Source: Hymenobacter actinosclerus
GTDB taxonomy: Bacteria > Bacteroidota > Bacteroidia > Cytophagales > Hymenobacteraceae
Reading direction: 5' to 3'
Length of the DNA stretch: 64,000 nucleotides
Assembly (NCBI RefSeq): GCF_900111515.1
Contig: NZ_FOHS01000002.1
Span: 248,001 to 312,000, forward strand
Shown: positions 1-8,828 of the stretch, piece by piece
Layout of the letters: each line of letters starts with the position of its first letter
Position numbering within the stretch: the first letter of the stretch is position 1
Notes under the pieces: generated by a model
What the model was told of the DNA's origin: nothing
What the model saw: the letters and a program-made list of their open reading frames with translations, nothing else
Databases searched by the model: none
Made by a program: the position numbers and the translations under genes

Positions 1-951
1 GTTCAGCCAGTCGAGGCCGGGGCGCAGCCACTGCTGGGTGGCGGCTTCGGCCGAGCCGGCGGCGGGCTGCAAATTGTAGTGCCACTCGGCCTGGGGCGGC
101 AGACTCATGAGGATGCTTTCGGTGCGGCCCCCGGTTTCGAGGCCGAAGCGGGTGCCGCGGTCGATGGCCAGGTTGAACTCGGCGTAGCGGCCGCGGCGCA
201 CCAGCTGCCACTTTTTCTGGGCCTCGGTGTTGTTTTGGCCGGCGTTCTGGCGCAGCAGGGCGCAGTAGCTGCGGCCGTACACCTCGCCCACGGCCCGCAC
301 GAAGGCAAACAGGTGCTCGGCATCGGCCTCCTGGCCCACAATAAGCCGGTCGAAGAAGATACCGCCCACGCCGCGGGTTTCCTGGCGGTGGGGCAGGTAG
401 AAGTACTCGTCGGCCCACTTTTTAAAGCGGGCATAGTAGCCGGCGCCGTGCTGGCGGCAGACCTGGGCAATCTGCTCGTGAAACCAGCGGGCCTGGGCCA
501 CATCCACGTAAATGGGCGTCAGATCGAGCCCGCCGCCAAACCAGGCCTCGCCGTTGCCGGCCTCGAAGTAGCGCACGTTCATGTGCGAAATGGGCGCCAG
601 CGGGCTACCGGGGTGCTGCACCACGCTTACGCCGGTGGCGAAGTAGTCGGGCGAGGGCATGAGCAGCTGCCGGGCGGCGGCCTCGCTCATGCGGCCCTCC
701 ACGGCCGAGAAGTTTACGCCGCCTTTCTCGATGAGGGTGCCTTCGGTGAGCACCCGCGAGCGGCCGCCGCCGCCGCTGTGGTGAAGCCAGGCATCTTCGC
801 GGAAGCGGCCGGTGCCGTCGGTGGCTTCGAGCTGCTGGCAGAGCCAGTCCTGAAACAGGCGCATCCAGGCCTCCACGGTGTCGCGGAAGCGGGGCAGGCC
901 GGTGGGCGGGGTGGGAAAGGGCGAGGGGGCGGAAGCGGGCAAATCGGGCAT
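1..951 (-). CDS. hemF: Oxygen-dependent coproporphyrinogen III oxidase (3' end off window)
   Basis: Catalyses O2-dependent oxidative decarboxylation of coproporphyrinogen III to protoporphyrinogen IX in heme synthesis, in the cytosol. The 317 codons visible cover almost the whole family length (E. coli HemF is about 299 residues). The sequence contains GGGLDLTPIY, the KKWADEYFYLPHR segment, GVGGIFFD, RRGRYAEFNL and the C-terminal GLETGGRTESILMSLPP block, all HemF hallmarks. The last codons read GLDWLN, so only a few residues and the stop lie beyond the left edge. The ATG at 951 is preceded by a TAnnTTTG box at 957-964, which fixes the start. It is divergent from the MBL gene at 1168. Family assignment is secure. 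Confidence 0.95.
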   Translation of the reverse strand, partial: MPDLPASAPSPFPTPPTGLPRFRDTVEAWMRLFQDWLCQQLEATDGTGRFREDAWLHHSGGGGRSRVLTEGTLIEKGGVNFSAVEGRMSEAAARQLLMPSPDYFATGVSVVQHPGSPLAPISHMNVRYFEAGNGEAWFGGGLDLTPIYVDVAQARWFHEQIAQVCRQHGAGYYARFKKWADEYFYLPHRQETRGVGGIFFDRLIVGQEADAEHLFAFVRAVGEVYGRSYCALLRQNAGQNNTEAQKKWQLVRRGRYAEFNLAIDRGTRFGLETGGRTESILMSLPPQAEWHYNLQPAAGSAEAATQQWLRPGLDWLN

Positions 952-956
952 TATGG

Positions 957-964
957 CAAAGGTA
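957..964 (-). promoter_or_regulatory. Predicted Bacteroidota -7 box (TACCTTTG) of hemF
   Basis: TACCTTTG on the minus strand matches the TAnnTTTG element used by the Bacteroidota primary sigma factor. It ends only 5 bases before the hemF ATG, so the predicted mRNA would be leaderless or nearly so. No good TTG is seen at the expected -33 distance. Confidence 0.55.
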
Positions 965-1167
965 AAACTTTCCGTTGGCCGGCTGCTTTATTGGAGTTAA
1001 GCAAGAACAGGGGAAAGACGTATTAGTTGACGTTTCCTCGGCGCTGCTGTTGGTGCTTATGGGTGCCGATCAACGACGAGACGTCAGCTAGTGCGTCTCT
1101 CGCCCGCTCCCCAGCCTGATTACACAACGTACAGTACACGGTACGATTCTTATTTGCCCCGAACCTG

Positions 1168-2307
1168 ATGCCCAAATCCCGCCATCTCACCCGTAAAATA
1201 ACATTAAGCCTGCTGGCCGCGCTGCTACTGGCTGGTGTGGCTTTCGCGGGGCTGAGCCCGCAGCTTGGCGGCACGCCCACCAAAGCCGAAAAGGCCGGCT
1301 ACGCCCGCAGCGGCCATTATAAGGATGGCAAGTTCTACTACCCCTGGCTACCCACCGAACTCACCACGGGCCGCGGCATGGCGAGCGTGCTGTGGGAGTT
1401 TCTGTTCAACAAAACGCCCGGCCGCAAGCCGCCCGGCCCGCTGCCCATGCAGCTGCTCGATTCGCTGCGCCTCGTGGGCAAAGCGCCCGAGTTGCTGCGC
1501 GTAACGTGGTTCGGCCACTCGGCCAGCCTGCTCGAAATCGGGGGGCAGAATGTGCTGTTCGACCCTATGCTGGGCCAGGATATGGGGCCCGTATCGTGGG
1601 CCACGCCCAAGCGTTACAACCCCCGCGTGCCCATCTATGCCGCGCAGCTGCCGCCCATCACGGCCGTGCTCATCTCCCACGACCACTACGACCACCTCGA
1701 TTACGAAACCATCCGCCAGCTGCGCCACAAAACCCGCCTGTTCATTGTGCCGCTGGGCGTAGCGGCCCACCTGCGGGCCTGGGGCGTCGATACGGCCCGC
1801 ATCCGCGAGCTGGACTGGAACGACTCGGTGCGGGTGGCGGGCCTGACCATCGTGAGCACCCCGGCGCGGCACTTTTCGGGCCGCGGGCTCACCAACCGCA
1901 ACACCACGTCGTTCAGCTCCTGGGTGGTGAAATCGGCCACCCGGCGCGCCTTTTATAGCGGCGACGGTGGCTACGGCCCGCACTTTGCCGCCATCGGCCG
2001 CCAGCACGGCCCCTTCGATCTGGGGCTGATGGAATGCGGGCAGTACGACCCACACTGGGCCGACATCCACATGCGGCCCGAACAAAGCGTGCAGGCCGCC
2101 CGCGACGTGCGCGCCGCCGTGATGCTGCCCGTGCACTGGGGCGCCTTCACCGAGGCCAACCACCCCTGGAACGAGCCGCCCCGCCGCGCCACCGCCGAAG
2201 CCGCCCGCCTGGGCCAACCCATTACCACGCCCGAGTTGGGGCAATCGGTGACGTTCGACGGCCGCCCGCTGCCGCAGCAAAGGTGGTGGGAGGCAGTGAA
2301 TGAGTGA
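1168..2307 (+). CDS. MBL-fold metallohydrolase (NAPE-PLD/UlaG-like), membrane-anchored or secreted
   Basis: A 379-residue metallo-beta-lactamase-fold hydrolase. Residues 10-28 form a hydrophobic signal or anchor segment. Metal ligands are visible: H171, H173, D175 and H176 in SHDHYDHLD, then a His in TPARHFSGRG, an Asp in YSGDGGYG and a His in LPVHWGAF. The WFGHSASLLEIGGQNVLFDP strand near residue 112 is typical of the NAPE-PLD-like branch, whose members cleave phosphodiesters; the substrate here is unknown. The ATG at 1168 is the only start giving the signal segment. The last codons (VNE then TGA) lie inside the left arm of the inverted repeat at 2296-2500. Divergent from hemF, convergent with the GNAT gene. 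Confidence 0.85.
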   Translation: MPKSRHLTRKITLSLLAALLLAGVAFAGLSPQLGGTPTKAEKAGYARSGHYKDGKFYYPWLPTELTTGRGMASVLWEFLFNKTPGRKPPGPLPMQLLDSLRLVGKAPELLRVTWFGHSASLLEIGGQNVLFDPMLGQDMGPVSWATPKRYNPRVPIYAAQLPPITAVLISHDHYDHLDYETIRQLRHKTRLFIVPLGVAAHLRAWGVDTARIRELDWNDSVRVAGLTIVSTPARHFSGRGLTNRNTTSFSSWVVKSATRRAFYSGDGGYGPHFAAIGRQHGPFDLGLMECGQYDPHWADIHMRPEQSVQAARDVRAAVMLPVHWGAFTEANHPWNEPPRRATAEAARLGQPITTPELGQSVTFDGRPLPQQRWWEAVNE

Positions 2308-2500
2308 CTTGGTGAATGAGTGAACCCACCTGTCATCCTGAGCATGTGGCCCATCAAGCCAGCGACGAAGGACCTTACTACGTTGGAGCAAGTCGTTATT
2401 ACGGTCGTTCCAAGGTGATAAGGTCCTTCGTCGCTGGCTTGATGCGCCACATGCTCAGGATGACAGGTGGGTTCACTCATTCACCAAGTCACTCATTCAC
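2296..2500. repeat. Large inverted repeat (82-base arms) between convergent genes, containing both stop codons
   Basis: Left arm 2296-2377 and right arm 2419-2500 are near-perfect reverse complements around a 41-base centre. The arms begin with the words gtgaatgagtga and ggtgaatgagtga, followed by a CCACCTGTCATCCTGAGCAT segment. Each arm supplies the last codons and stop of the flanking gene, so both proteins end in VNE. As RNA it would fold from either strand and could act as a bidirectional terminator or mRNA 3' stabiliser. The ATCCTGAGCAT-type core recalls dispersed palindromes of Hymenobacter-like genomes, which is recollection and not a search. Confidence 0.9.
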
Positions 2501-3106
2501 CACTTTCCGCAGCACCAGCAGTACCAGTGGCTCGGCCAGGAGTGGTACACCGAAGCGGGTATCGGTGGGGAAGGCCACGGTTTCAGAAGTGCGCGCATAA
2601 CCCAGCCGCTCGTACCAGGCTAGTAGCTCGTGGCGCACGGAAATAACGGTCATGCGCACGGCGTGGCAGCCCAGGGCGCGGGCGTGGCTTTCGGCGGCCT
2701 GCACCAGCTGCCGGCCGATGCCGCCGGCCTGCTGGGTGGGCTCGACCGAGAGCATGCCCAAATACAGTTCGGGGCCCTGCTGCTGTAGAAACACGCTGCC
2801 CACCAATTCGTCATCCGTAGTGCGGTGGGCCAGCAGAAACTGCGCGCCGGGCTTTTCGAGCTGCTCGCGCAGGTCCGCTTCATCGGTGCGCTGGCCGGCG
2901 AGCAGCGCGGCTTCGGTAGTCCAGCCCTGTTGCGAGGTTTCGCCCCGGTAGGCCCGGTTGACGAGGCGGTTAAGGGCTGGCAGGTCGGCGGGGGTGGCTT
3001 GGGAGAATAGGAGGGTAGGGCTCAAGGCGAGATGGAAAATGGGTGAGATAGTCTGAAGTTCTCTGGGGTTGCTGCAACAAAGCGGTCGGCAAAGCGCAGG
3101 GCTCAC
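2489..3106 (-). CDS. GNAT-family N-acetyltransferase
   Basis: Acetyl-CoA-dependent N-acyltransferase of unknown substrate. The GNAT core runs from about residue 33 (FSQATPADLPALNRLVNRAY) to the end. Motif A is LGMLSVEPTQQAGGIGRQLV, with the pyrophosphate-binding Q/R-x-x-G-x-G/A pattern (QAGGIG), and the C-terminal ELLAWYERLGYARTSE is the usual motif B region. The farthest start is GTG at 3106, overlapping the upstream stop as GTGA, which suggests translational coupling. The first 27 residues look unlike the family, so a TTG at 3025 (about 178 residues) is a real alternative. The C-terminal VNE is encoded by the inverted repeat. Confidence 0.85.
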   Translation of the reverse strand: MSPALCRPLCCSNPRELQTISPIFHLALSPTLLFSQATPADLPALNRLVNRAYRGETSQQGWTTEAALLAGQRTDEADLREQLEKPGAQFLLAHRTTDDELVGSVFLQQQGPELYLGMLSVEPTQQAGGIGRQLVQAAESHARALGCHAVRMTVISVRHELLAWYERLGYARTSETVAFPTDTRFGVPLLAEPLVLLVLRKVVNE

Positions 3107-3711
3107 ACCAACTCAATTAGCATAAACGCCTCCGCCGCCTGTGCTGCCCCAAAAAAGGCCCGCAAGGCCGCGTATTCTTCTTCCAGGTAAGGCAGGTGCT
3201 CCGGGCGGGTCAGCTTATAGACGCCCTGTTCAGACAGCCGCTCGTAGTCGTAATGCCCCAGCAGGTCGGCAAATTTTGCCTGCCTCAGGATATGGTCAAT
3301 GCCCTGAACTTGCGCGGGCCGCAAATAGTGGAAATACGCGTGCTGCCCGTTGGTATCAAGTGGAGTGCCGCTGTAAAAAACATAGTTGCCCAACTGGCGC
3401 GGCTGCCCGCGGGCTTGCAGCCAGGCAGCCAGCAAGTGGTCTAGTGTCGCGTAGCCCCGCGAGTAGCTGTAAAACTCGGGCGGCTCGGGCAGTGGCAGCG
3501 GCCGTAATTGCTCGGCATCGGCCAGCAGCTCTAGTAGCAGGGCTTCCGGGGTGCCGTTGGAGCTCCGGCGAATCATCACCAAGTGCTGTCGCAACTTGTC
3601 CGGCTCCAGAATCTTGTCAAATTCGGCGGCGTATTCGGCGCGGGCGCGGGCTTTGTCGAGGGCAAACCGGGCGGCAGCCGGCAGGGCAGTTAGGGTGAGG
3701 TCGAGAGCCAT
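3103..3711 (-). CDS. Hypothetical protein, probable DUF1877/YfbM-like
   Basis: A cytosolic 202-residue protein without signal or membrane segment. The C-terminal half resembles DUF1877 (YfbM): a YLRPAQVQGIDHIL helix, an acidic/aromatic middle, GVYKL, then EYAALRAFFGAAQAAEAFML, the typical closing helix. The central GYATLDHLLAAWL fits the conserved helix of that family. No catalytic residues are known for the family and its function is not established. The ATG at 3711 (MALDLTLTALP) is preferred over an in-frame ATG at 3729. The 3' end overlaps the GNAT start, so the two genes are probably co-transcribed. Confidence 0.6.
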   Translation of the reverse strand: MALDLTLTALPAAARFALDKARARAEYAAEFDKILEPDKLRQHLVMIRRSSNGTPEALLLELLADAEQLRPLPLPEPPEFYSYSRGYATLDHLLAAWLQARGQPRQLGNYVFYSGTPLDTNGQHAYFHYLRPAQVQGIDHILRQAKFADLLGHYDYERLSEQGVYKLTRPEHLPYLEEEYAALRAFFGAAQAAEAFMLIELV

Positions 3712-3815
3712 GCGGGAGAAGGCTTGCAAGCGGGTAAAGAACGAATGTACGCGGCTTGCCGGGACCAGCCAGACTTCGGAGTGGCCTGCCTACCATCCCC
3801 CTGCTTCCCCGTGCG

Positions 3816-3823
3816 TACCTTTG
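3816..3823 (+). promoter_or_regulatory. Predicted -7 box (TACCTTTG) of the fused E1 gene
   Basis: TACCTTTG matches TAnnTTTG and ends 22 bases before the ATG at 3846. The -33 region is weak, so this rests on the -7 element and spacing alone. Confidence 0.5.
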
Positions 3824-3845
3824 TGCCAGCACCCATCCTCCGCCC

Positions 3846-6026
3846 ATGACCACCGCAACTGCTCCCACCCCGGAAACCGACTTTGCCACCACCCAGGCCC
3901 CCCAACCCGACCTGCTGCGCCGCGCCTACCGCCTCATGCGCACCGGCGACGAGCTGGCCCGCCTCTACGAGGAAAACAAGGCCGTGACGGCCAAGTACGT
4001 ACACGCCACGGCCCGGGGCCACGAGGCCATTCAGCTGGCCGCCGCCACCTGCCTGGGCCCCCACGACTACGCCGCACCCTACTACCGCGACGACGCCATG
4101 CTGCTCGGCATCGGCATGCAGCCCTACGAGCTCATGCTCCAGCTCATGGCCAAGCGCGACGACCCGTTTTCGGGCGGCCGCACCTACTACTCGCACCCTT
4201 CGCTGCGCCGGGCCGGTTTCCCCACGATTCCGCACCAGAGCTCAGCCACCGGCATGCAGGCCATTCCGGCCACCGGCGTGGCCCAGGGCATCAAGTACCT
4301 GGAAAGCCAGCAGGTGGGGATGTTGCAGGCCGACCCGCGCGACTTCTACGAAAGCGGCCAGTCGGCACCCGGCCTGTACGGCGCGGTGCCGGCCAATGAG
4401 CACAGTGCCAACCCGCTGGTAATTTGCTCGATTGGCGACGGGGCCATGACCGAAGGCGAGGTGAGCGAGGCGCTGCAAATGGCCGCGCTGCACCAGCTGC
4501 CCATCCTCTTTCTGGTGCAGGACAACGACTGGGGCATTTCGGCCACCGGCCGGGAGATGCGCACGATGACCGCCTACGAGTTTGCCGCCGGTTTCAAGGG
4601 CCTGCACCGTTTGCAGACTGACGGGGCCGATTTCCTGGCCAGCTACGCCACCATGCAGGAGGCTGCCGCCCACGTACGGGCCCGCCGCGGGCCGGTATTG
4701 GTGCATGCCAAGTGCCCGCTGCTGGGCCACCATACCAGCGGCGTGCGCCGCGAGTGGTACCGCGGCGACGACCTGGCCCAGCATACCCTGAACGACCCGC
4801 TGCCCCGTTTCCATGAGCAGTTGCTGGCTTTGGGCTTCGCCGAAGACGAGTTGCAGCAGTTGGCCGACGAGGCCCGCGCCACCGTGCAGGCCGACTACGA
4901 GCGCGCCCTGACCGCTGCAAACCCCGACCCGGCTACCTTCGCCGACCACGAGTTTGCCCCGCCGGCCGTAACCCAGGAAACCGGCGAGCGGGCCCCGGCC
5001 GGCGCCGAAAAGGCCCTGATGGTAGATGCCGCCCTGCACGCCGTCGACGACATTCTGCGCGAGTTCCCGGAGGCCCTGTTCTACGGTCAGGACGTGGGCG
5101 GCGAGCTGGGCGGCGTGTTCCGCGAGGCCGCCCTGCTGGCTAAAAAGTACGGCGACGCCCGGGTGTTCAATACGCCCATTCAGGAAGCCTATATTATTGG
5201 CAGCACGGCCGGCATGAGCGCCGTGGGAGCCAAGCCCATCGTCGAAATTCAGTTTGCCGACTACATCTGGCCCGGCCTCAACCAGCTGGTGGAGGAGCTC
5301 AGTAAGTCGTGCTACCTGAGCAACGGGCAGTTTCCGGTGCAGAGCCTGATTCGGGTGCCCATCGGGGCCTACGGCGGGGGCGGGCCCTACCACTCGGGCT
5401 CTATTGAAAGCACGCTGCTCACCATCCGGGGCATTAAAGTGGTGTACCCCAGCAACGCGGCCGACATGAAGGGCCTGCTGCGCGCCGCCTTCCTCGACCC
5501 CAACCCCGTGGTGCTGCTCGAACACAAGGGCCTGTACTGGAGCAAGGTTCCCGGTACCGAGGAGGCCAAAACCACCGAGCCGGCCGCTGGCTACGTTATC
5601 CCACTGGGCAAGGCCAACGTCTTCCAGCAGTCCGATGCGCAGAAGCTCGCCAACGGCGAAACCTGCGTGGTCGTCACCTACGGCATGGGGGTGCACTGGG
5701 CCCGCACGGCCAGCCGGCAGTTCCCCGGCCAGGTCGAAATCCTGGACCTGCGCACCCTCAACCCCCTCGACTGGGACGCCGTGCAGGCGGCAGTGCGCCG
5801 CCATGGCAAAGCTCTGGTGCTGACGGAGGAGCCACTCATGAACTCCTTCGCCGAGAGCCTGGCCGGCCGCATCCAGCGCCACTGCTTCCGGCAACTCGAC
5901 GCGCCGGTGTTCACGCTCGGCGCCGCCAACCTGCCCGCCATTGCCCTCAACGTGGAGCTGGAACGCCAGATGCTGCCCAACCCCGACAAAGTAGCCACCA
6001 CCCTGGCCGAGTTGCTAGGATATTAG
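3846..6026 (+). CDS. 2-oxoacid dehydrogenase E1, alpha and beta subunits fused (branched-chain type)
   Basis: Thiamine-diphosphate decarboxylase component of a 2-oxoacid dehydrogenase, most likely the branched-chain 2-oxoisovalerate complex. It would supply branched acyl-CoA primers for iso-fatty acids typical of Bacteroidota. Residues 1-390 are the alpha half, with the ThDP motif GDG starting at residue 197 and its Asn 30 residues on (DNDWGIS). Residues from about 392 are the beta half, with EAYIIGSTAGMSAVGAKPIV, FADYIWPGLNQLVEE and GAYGGGGPYHSGS. Fusion of E1 alpha and beta is known in this phylum. The ATG at 3846 is chosen because upstream in-frame codons overlap the promoter box. E2 and E3 are not nearby. 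Pyruvate-type specificity cannot be excluded. Confidence 0.9.
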   Translation: MTTATAPTPETDFATTQAPQPDLLRRAYRLMRTGDELARLYEENKAVTAKYVHATARGHEAIQLAAATCLGPHDYAAPYYRDDAMLLGIGMQPYELMLQLMAKRDDPFSGGRTYYSHPSLRRAGFPTIPHQSSATGMQAIPATGVAQGIKYLESQQVGMLQADPRDFYESGQSAPGLYGAVPANEHSANPLVICSIGDGAMTEGEVSEALQMAALHQLPILFLVQDNDWGISATGREMRTMTAYEFAAGFKGLHRLQTDGADFLASYATMQEAAAHVRARRGPVLVHAKCPLLGHHTSGVRREWYRGDDLAQHTLNDPLPRFHEQLLALGFAEDELQQLADEARATVQADYERALTAANPDPATFADHEFAPPAVTQETGERAPAGAEKALMVDAALHAVDDILREFPEALFYGQDVGGELGGVFREAALLAKKYGDARVFNTPIQEAYIIGSTAGMSAVGAKPIVEIQFADYIWPGLNQLVEELSKSCYLSNGQFPVQSLIRVPIGAYGGGGPYHSGSIESTLLTIRGIKVVYPSNAADMKGLLRAAFLDPNPVVLLEHKGLYWSKVPGTEEAKTTEPAAGYVIPLGKANVFQQSDAQKLANGETCVVVTYGMGVHWARTASRQFPGQVEILDLRTLNPLDWDAVQAAVRRHGKALVLTEEPLMNSFAESLAGRIQRHCFRQLDAPVFTLGAANLPAIALNVELERQMLPNPDKVATTLAELLGY

Positions 6027-6055
6027 GTGAGTTGGTGAAATAGTGAGCTGGTGGG
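6022..6055 (+). repeat. Stop-rich repeated-word tract after the E1 gene
   Basis: Immediately after the TAG stop comes a tract of ggtga/gttggtga words with stops in every frame (gtgagttggtgaaatagtga). The same words occur at 2296-2328, 26762-26785 and 26971-27003. Confidence 0.6.
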
Positions 6056-6141
6056 TTTGACATGCTGAGGTCCTGATGGCGCCGGCGCCACAAAGCCAGC
6101 CCTGACGTCTGCCACAACGTCTGTCACAGCGCTGAGCATAG

Positions 6142-6179
6142 AAAAGCCCGTCATCCTAAAGCAGGATGACGGGCTTTTT
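6142..6179. terminator. Bidirectional intrinsic terminator between E1 and tamL
   Basis: A hairpin with AAAAGCCCGTCATCCT and AGGATGACGGGCTTTTT arms around a short loop. It has an A-run 5' and a T-run 3', so it can terminate both convergent genes. Confidence 0.9.
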
Positions 6180-6185
6180 GGCCGT

Positions 6186-8828
6186 TTAGAACGGATACCC
6201 GATGCCCAGATTAAAGGCCGTTTGGTCTTCGCGGAAGCTGAAGTTGCGGATGGCCCACTTGCTGCCGGGGGCGGCGGGGTCGTACACCTTGGTGGCTATG
6301 TCGAGGCGCATAATCAGGAAGCTTAAATCGAAGCGGAAGCCGAAGCCCGAGCCCACCGCAAACTGCCGGTAAAACTGGTTGAACCGGAACTGCGCCCCCG
6401 GCCGCGGGTCGGAGCGGAGCGTCCAGACGTTGCCGAAATCGGTGAATACGGCGCCCTTGATGAAGTTGTAAAGCGGGAAGCGGTACTCAATGTTGCCTTC
6501 GAGCAGCAACTCGCCGGGCTGTTCGAGGTTGTAGTCGCGCACCCGCCGGCCATCTATAATCAGCGGCTGGGTGGGGTCTTTGGGGTCGAATTTATACTGG
6601 GTAAACGAGCCCGCGCCCAGCCGGCGCGGCTTCCAGGCCCGTACGCTGGAACTGCCGCCCGAGAACAGGTATTTGTCGTACGGAATCAGGAAGGACGTGC
6701 TGGTGCTCTGGCTGCCGTCGCGGCCAATGGTGGTTAGCTTGGTCGGGGTCAGGGCCGCCACGGCGCCCCCGGCCAGCCGGTACACCAGGTACGAGTCGGA
6801 GGTGAGCTTGTAGTAGCGGCGGTAATCGGCCGTGAGCTTGGCAAAGTCGTAGACTTTGAGGTCGCTCTTGCGCAGGTCGCGGGTATCGGTGAGCAGCGGC
6901 TGCTTCTGAAACAGGCCCCGGCTCAGGCCGCCCACTTCGGCAAACAGCCGCAGGTAGCGCGCGTCGCGGGTTTCGTTGAAGTCGTTGGAGTTGTAGAGCG
7001 AAGTGGCGTTGATGCTGGGGATGAACAGGTTATCGAAGCTGCGGAATAGCGGCGAGCCGTTGCGGATAAGCAGGTTCTGCAAAATGGAATCGAACCGGGC
7101 GCTGACGTTGGCCGTGCGGATAATGCTCAGGTCGATGGGCGTGAGCACGTACTGGTGGAAGGCCGAGCGCTGCCAGATGTAGTCGAACGTGCCCTCGGCA
7201 TTGGTGCGGGTGTAGTCGGGCCGGTTTACATAGGTGTAGGAGGCATTGATGCGGGTGCGCGGGTTGTACTCGCCCAGCCGCGGCCCCATCCGCCAGGGCA
7301 CCAGAAACCGCGGCAACACCAGGTTGACGTTGGCCCCGAGCTGGGTGGTCAGTTCGTGGGGCAGCGCTTTCTGGTCGCTTCCCTGCGTACCCGTAATGTC
7401 GTACTGGCCTTCAAAACCAGCCCGCACGCCGAATTCCAGGATTTCGGCCCCGCCAAACACGTTGCGGATTTTCAGGCGTACGTTGCCGAAAGGACCCACT
7501 TCCTGGGCCACGTAGGTGCCGCCGAATTCGGTGGTTTCCTGAAATTTCTTGGCCGGCGCGGCACTGACGGTGGCGTCGAGCAGGCCCTGGGCCGAGTCGG
7601 CGGGGGCCTCCGGGCCGCGCACCCGCCGGTAGGTGATGGTGGTAAAGCGGAACATGTCCAGGCTGCTGAGTTGCCGCTGCGTGCGCTGGGTTTTGAGGAG
7701 ACTGTAGGGCTCGTTGGGCCGCAGCGCCAGCTTGCGGTCGAGGGCGCGGGGGCTGATGCGGTGGCGGTAGGCCAGGTAGTTCACCGAGTCGCGCACGAGC
7801 GTGTCGCGGGTACGGCCGAAGCGCACAATACCCGCGTCGCTGACGAAATCGACGTGGCGCAGCGTGTAGCGCTTGTGCTCACCGCGGGCCGGGTCGGCCA
7901 CGAGCGTGCGCAGGCGCACGGTGGTGGGCCGGAAGCTGGTATCGGCCTCGAAGGTGATGTACTGCTGGCGGAAATCGTAGTAGCCCTGGTTTTTGAGCAG
8001 CGTTTCCAGCCGCCCGCGCTCGGCCCCGATTACCTCCTCGTCGTACTGGTCGCCCACCCGCAGCAGGCTCTGGGGCCGGGCCGCCCGCACCCGCCGGGCC
8101 ACCAGCGAGTCGGCCACCTCATCATCGAGCTGCGAGTAGTGGAAAGCCGGCCCCTCCTGCACGTGGTAGGTAACCGTAACGCGCTGCGAGTCGGCGGTGT
8201 AGGGCGACTGCAGGGCCAGCAGCCGTAGCGGTGTAAACCGGCGCGTGGGCACGGTATCGGTAACGGTAACCGAGCTGCGGAAAAAACCCTTCGATTTCAG
8301 ATAAACGCTCAGCTGCTGCACCGAGGCAGCCGTGAGCGAGGAATCGTAGACTACGGGCGGCTCGCCCAGGCGCATGATGGCGTTGCCTTTGTCGAGGGCC
8401 AGCTGGTAGCGGCGCTCCTTCTGCTCGCGCTTGCGCAGCAGCCGGCCCACCTGGGCCGAGTCGGTGCCGGCCTCGGCAATCTGGCGGGCGTAGCGGGCCT
8501 GGGTGTCGGCCAGCTTGCCGGCAATGCGCTCGGGGTTGTAAAACGAGCGGCCAAACTGGTAGATGGTTACCTTTGGCAGCGGGAAGGTGCTGTTGGGCTG
8601 CTGCTGCACCAGGGCCGCCAGCCGCTCGGGGTCGGCCTTCTCGGTGCCCTGGATGTCCACGTCGTCCAGCAGGCGCTGGCCGGGCTTCAGCAGCCGCAGC
8701 GGCGAACAGCCTACCAGTCCGCCGCCGGCCAGCAGCAGGCCCGCCAGGGCCAGCCGCCGCAGCCGGGGCAGTTTATTCAGCGTAAAATTTCGCCCCAACG
8801 GGGTTTCAAAAGGTGCCAATGGTTTCAA
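6186..8828 (-). CDS. BamA/TamA-family outer-membrane lipoprotein (TamL)
   Basis: An Omp85-superfamily protein thought to work with TamB in outer-membrane biogenesis. The N-terminus is a lipoprotein signal with lipobox LVGC (residues 38-41 from the first start). POTRA-like segments follow to about residue 430, then a 16-strand type barrel that closes with a terminal Phe (GIGYPF), the BAM recognition signal. A lipidated TamA-like protein is the Bacteroidota TamL arrangement. No ATG is available: the candidates are TTG at 8828, 8819 or 8798. 8798 gives a signal peptide of normal length and avoids overlap with the divergent methyltransferase start at 8819. No tamB is adjacent. Confidence 0.85.
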   Translation of the reverse strand: MKPLAPFETPLGRNFTLNKLPRLRRLALAGLLLAGGGLVGCSPLRLLKPGQRLLDDVDIQGTEKADPERLAALVQQQPNSTFPLPKVTIYQFGRSFYNPERIAGKLADTQARYARQIAEAGTDSAQVGRLLRKREQKERRYQLALDKGNAIMRLGEPPVVYDSSLTAASVQQLSVYLKSKGFFRSSVTVTDTVPTRRFTPLRLLALQSPYTADSQRVTVTYHVQEGPAFHYSQLDDEVADSLVARRVRAARPQSLLRVGDQYDEEVIGAERGRLETLLKNQGYYDFRQQYITFEADTSFRPTTVRLRTLVADPARGEHKRYTLRHVDFVSDAGIVRFGRTRDTLVRDSVNYLAYRHRISPRALDRKLALRPNEPYSLLKTQRTQRQLSSLDMFRFTTITYRRVRGPEAPADSAQGLLDATVSAAPAKKFQETTEFGGTYVAQEVGPFGNVRLKIRNVFGGAEILEFGVRAGFEGQYDITGTQGSDQKALPHELTTQLGANVNLVLPRFLVPWRMGPRLGEYNPRTRINASYTYVNRPDYTRTNAEGTFDYIWQRSAFHQYVLTPIDLSIIRTANVSARFDSILQNLLIRNGSPLFRSFDNLFIPSINATSLYNSNDFNETRDARYLRLFAEVGGLSRGLFQKQPLLTDTRDLRKSDLKVYDFAKLTADYRRYYKLTSDSYLVYRLAGGAVAALTPTKLTTIGRDGSQSTSTSFLIPYDKYLFSGGSSSVRAWKPRRLGAGSFTQYKFDPKDPTQPLIIDGRRVRDYNLEQPGELLLEGNIEYRFPLYNFIKGAVFTDFGNVWTLRSDPRPGAQFRFNQFYRQFAVGSGFGFRFDLSFLIMRLDIATKVYDPAAPGSKWAIRNFSFREDQTAFNLGIGYPF

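Noticed and set aside
1027..1167. Palindromic cgtac/ggtacg and gacg words before the MBL gene as an operator
   Set aside because: The arms are only 5-6 bases with uneven spacing and no family match; likely chance.
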